From assembly GCA_945870465.1 (NCBI GenBank), contig CAMBSS010000217.1:1-6317 (forward strand): a DNA stretch of 6,317 bases, given 5' to 3'. Below, piece after piece: positions 4,819 through 6,317 of the stretch (within the stretch, counting starts at the first letter, position 1; each line of letters begins with the position of its first letter). Made by a program: the position numbers and the translations under genes. Below the pieces are notes generated by a model, which saw only the letters and a program-made list of their open reading frames with translations, ran no database searches and was not told the DNA's origin. Source of the DNA: Bordetella parapertussis. GTDB lineage: Bacteria > Pseudomonadota > Gammaproteobacteria > Burkholderiales > SG8-41.

Positions 4819-6000
4819 ATGAACGATCAAATGCCACCTTTGCTGTTCACGCCCATGACGCTGGGCGAAATTACCCTGCGCAACCGCGTAGTGGTCTCGC
4901 CCATGTGCCAGTACGCTTCCGAACGCGATGGCGGTCCGACGGACTACCACCTGGTGCATCTGGGCCAATTCGCGATGGGTGGGGCCGGGCTCATATTCTG
5001 CGAAGAAACCGCAGTCGAGCAGCGCGGAAAAAAATCCTATCATTGCGCGGGCATTTACGATGGCAAGAATCTCACGGCGTATCGGCGCATCAATGATTTT
5101 TTGCGCTCGCATGGCGCCGTGCCTGCGATACAGCTCGGGCACGGCGGCCGCAAAGGTTCGGGCAGACCGCCCTGGGATGGCTATCGTCAACTCACTGCCG
5201 AAGACGCGCTGCGTGGCGAAGCCCCGTGGCAGACGGCTTCTTCGAGCGAAATTCCGGCTTCACCCAAAGATGCCCCGCCGCACAGCCTGACGCTTGCTGA
5301 AATCAAGGAAGTAGTCGCGAACTGGCGGGAAGCCGCGTTGCGCGCGACAGAGGCGGGCTATGACGTAGTGGAGGTTCATGCTGCGCATGGCTACCTGATT
5401 CACCAGTTTTTGTCGCCACTGGTCAACAAACGCAACGATGCTTATGGCGGCGACCTCAAGGGCCGCATGCGCCTTTGCATGGAGATCATCGAAGCAGTAC
5501 GCGCCGTCTGGCCGAAGAACAAGCCGGTGTTTTTGCGCGTCTCCGCGGTTGATGGCAGCGGTGACGCATGGACGCTGGATGACACGGTGACGCTTGCCCA
5601 CGAAGCGAAGTCACGCGGCATCGAAGTGATCACGACTTCATCCGGCGGCATCGGCGGCGCCGGATCGGCTACCGTAGTACCGCGGCGTCCCGGCTATCAC
5701 GTGCCGTTTTCAACACGCATACGCAAGGATGTCGCGATCAAAACCCTTGCCGTCGGCCTGATTACCGAGGCCCGTCAAGCCGAACAGATTTTGCAGGACG
5801 GGGCCGCCGACCTGATCGGCATCGCCCGCGAATTTTTGTGGGACCCCTATTGGACGGTGCATGCCGCGCGTGAATTGGGCGTGGCGAATTACCACGACTT
5901 GCTGCCGCGCACTTACGGCTGGTGGCTCAAGCGCCGCGATGAAATCCTGGAAGTGACGCGCAAAGCGACGCAGATTGATCTGGCGCCGGCGGCCAAATAA
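4819..6000 (+). CDS. Old Yellow Enzyme family NAD(P)H:flavin oxidoreductase, YqjM/XenA-like
   Basis: A full FMN TIM-barrel enzyme of 393 residues. Landmarks: LLFTPMTLGEITLRNRVVVS (8-27), the thermophilic-like/YqjM-class Cys30 and Tyr32 in SPMCQYAS, the EETAVEQRG loop (62-70), IQLGHGGRK with Gln105 (104-112), the substrate-anchoring His187/His190 pair in VEVHAAHGYLIHQFLSPLVN (184-203), FLRVSA with the FMN-contact Arg240, and the phosphate-binding GLITEAR...GAADLIGIARE (313-338). The family reduces activated C=C bonds with NAD(P)H in the cytoplasm; the natural substrate is unknown. It exceeds YqjM (about 340 residues) through an enlarged 113-155 loop and a C-terminal extension with YGWWLKRRDE. 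Neither the ATG at 4819 nor the next one at 4831 has a Shine-Dalgarno; starting at 4831 would put the key Cys at 26, as in YqjM. The gene is bracketed by inverted repeat copies. Confidence 0.95.
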   Translation: MNDQMPPLLFTPMTLGEITLRNRVVVSPMCQYASERDGGPTDYHLVHLGQFAMGGAGLIFCEETAVEQRGKKSYHCAGIYDGKNLTAYRRINDFLRSHGAVPAIQLGHGGRKGSGRPPWDGYRQLTAEDALRGEAPWQTASSSEIPASPKDAPPHSLTLAEIKEVVANWREAALRATEAGYDVVEVHAAHGYLIHQFLSPLVNKRNDAYGGDLKGRMRLCMEIIEAVRAVWPKNKPVFLRVSAVDGSGDAWTLDDTVTLAHEAKSRGIEVITTSSGGIGGAGSATVVPRRPGYHVPFSTRIRKDVAIKTLAVGLITEARQAEQILQDGAADLIGIAREFLWDPYWTVHAARELGVANYHDLLPRTYGWWLKRRDEILEVTRKATQIDLAPAAK

Positions 6001-6010
6001 CTAGAACTCG

Positions 6011-6317
6011 TCTCAAAAATACAATTCTCACAAGCAACCGCCGATTTACGCCGATTGACGCCGATATAATTCCAGATATTTCCCTGAATCAAGGGCGAGC
6101 CCCCCCCCCTGAGCTTATCTGCGTTCATCGGCGTTCATCGGTGGTTCCAAATTGTTTTTAAGGCATCTCAAAAATACAATTCTCACAAACAACCGCGGAT
6201 TTACGCCGATTGACGCCGATATAATTCCAGATATTTCCCTGAATCAAGGCCGAGCCCCCCCCCCTGAGCTTATCTGCGTTCATCGGCGTTCATCGGCGGT
6301 TCCAAATTGTTTTTAAG
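6011..6317 (+). repeat. Tandem pair of 155-bp hairpin repeats (second copy runs to window end)
   Basis: Copy 1 is 6011-6165 and copy 2 is 6166-6317, with an exact 155-bp period and four substitutions over the 152 comparable bases. Each unit has two 30-nt arms (6036-6065 and 6117-6146 in copy 1) that pair at 24 of 30 positions around a ~51-nt loop. Both arms are built from 10-bp steps containing CGCCGAT or its complement, and the loop carries a C10 tract (6100-6109; 6255-6264). The unit is in the opposite orientation to the copy at 4627-4805. The array may continue beyond the window. No reading frame of note lies in it. Confidence 0.93.

Noticed and set aside
6100..6109. C10 tract as phase-variation switch
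   Set aside because: It lies outside any gene and in no identifiable promoter, so a coding or promoter switch is not supported.
6011..6317. CRISPR-like array
   Set aside because: The period is 155 bp with nearly identical sequence throughout; there are no short repeats separated by unique spacers and no cas genes.
4627..6317. Composite transposon carrying the OYE gene
   Set aside because: The flanking repeats encode no transposase and no target duplication is visible; only a MITE-like bracket can be claimed.

Overview
The window looks like a chromosomal accessory stretch from a betaproteobacterium, most likely a member of the Burkholderiales. The main reason is an intact periplasmic tricarboxylate-type binding receptor of the Bug family, plus the tail of a second, broken one; this family is greatly expanded in that order. 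An MmgE/PrpD-family tail, a LysR regulator, an Old Yellow Enzyme and a moderately GC-rich, GCG-rich codon style fit the same group. No taxonomic search was possible, so this is inference.

Layout from left to right. 1-309 is the 3' end of an MmgE/PrpD-family gene, followed by a terminator hairpin that sits inside a ~100-bp stretch bounded by 11-bp inverted repeats. Convergent to it (1061-468, minus) is a lipoprotein of the DUF1080 / 3-keto-disaccharide hydrolase fold. Next comes a complete BrnT/BrnA type II toxin-antitoxin operon on the minus strand (1784-1232), with a recognisable promoter, a 20-bp palindromic operator over the -10 box and a terminator at 1140-1108. Divergent from it is the Bug receptor gene (1923-2888, plus). 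Then follows a second toxin-antitoxin locus in which only the antitoxin survives: a HigA-like XRE protein (3140-3427) is preceded by the two ends of a HigB-like toxin gene whose middle has been deleted out of frame. A convergent LysR regulator follows (4415-3513, minus).

Between the LysR gene and a divergent YqjM-type Old Yellow Enzyme gene (4819-6000) lie the last ~30 codons of a vanished Bug receptor gene and one copy of a dispersed hairpin repeat. Two further copies, tandem (155-bp period) and in the opposite orientation, follow the Old Yellow Enzyme gene and run to the window end. That gene is therefore bracketed by inverted copies of a MITE-like element, and its upstream region is mostly repeat sequence.

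How the genes fit together: the ancestral right half was probably a common Burkholderiales module, LysR regulator / Bug receptor / catabolic enzyme, in which the receptor was lost. The two toxin-antitoxin loci, one intact and one decayed, together with the repeats, mark the window as a region of gain and loss. I see no transposase, integrase, CRISPR array or complete tRNA. The most interesting signals are the deleted toxin beside an intact antitoxin, the receptor remnant, and the structured repeat family with 10-bp-phased heptamers and a C10 tract.
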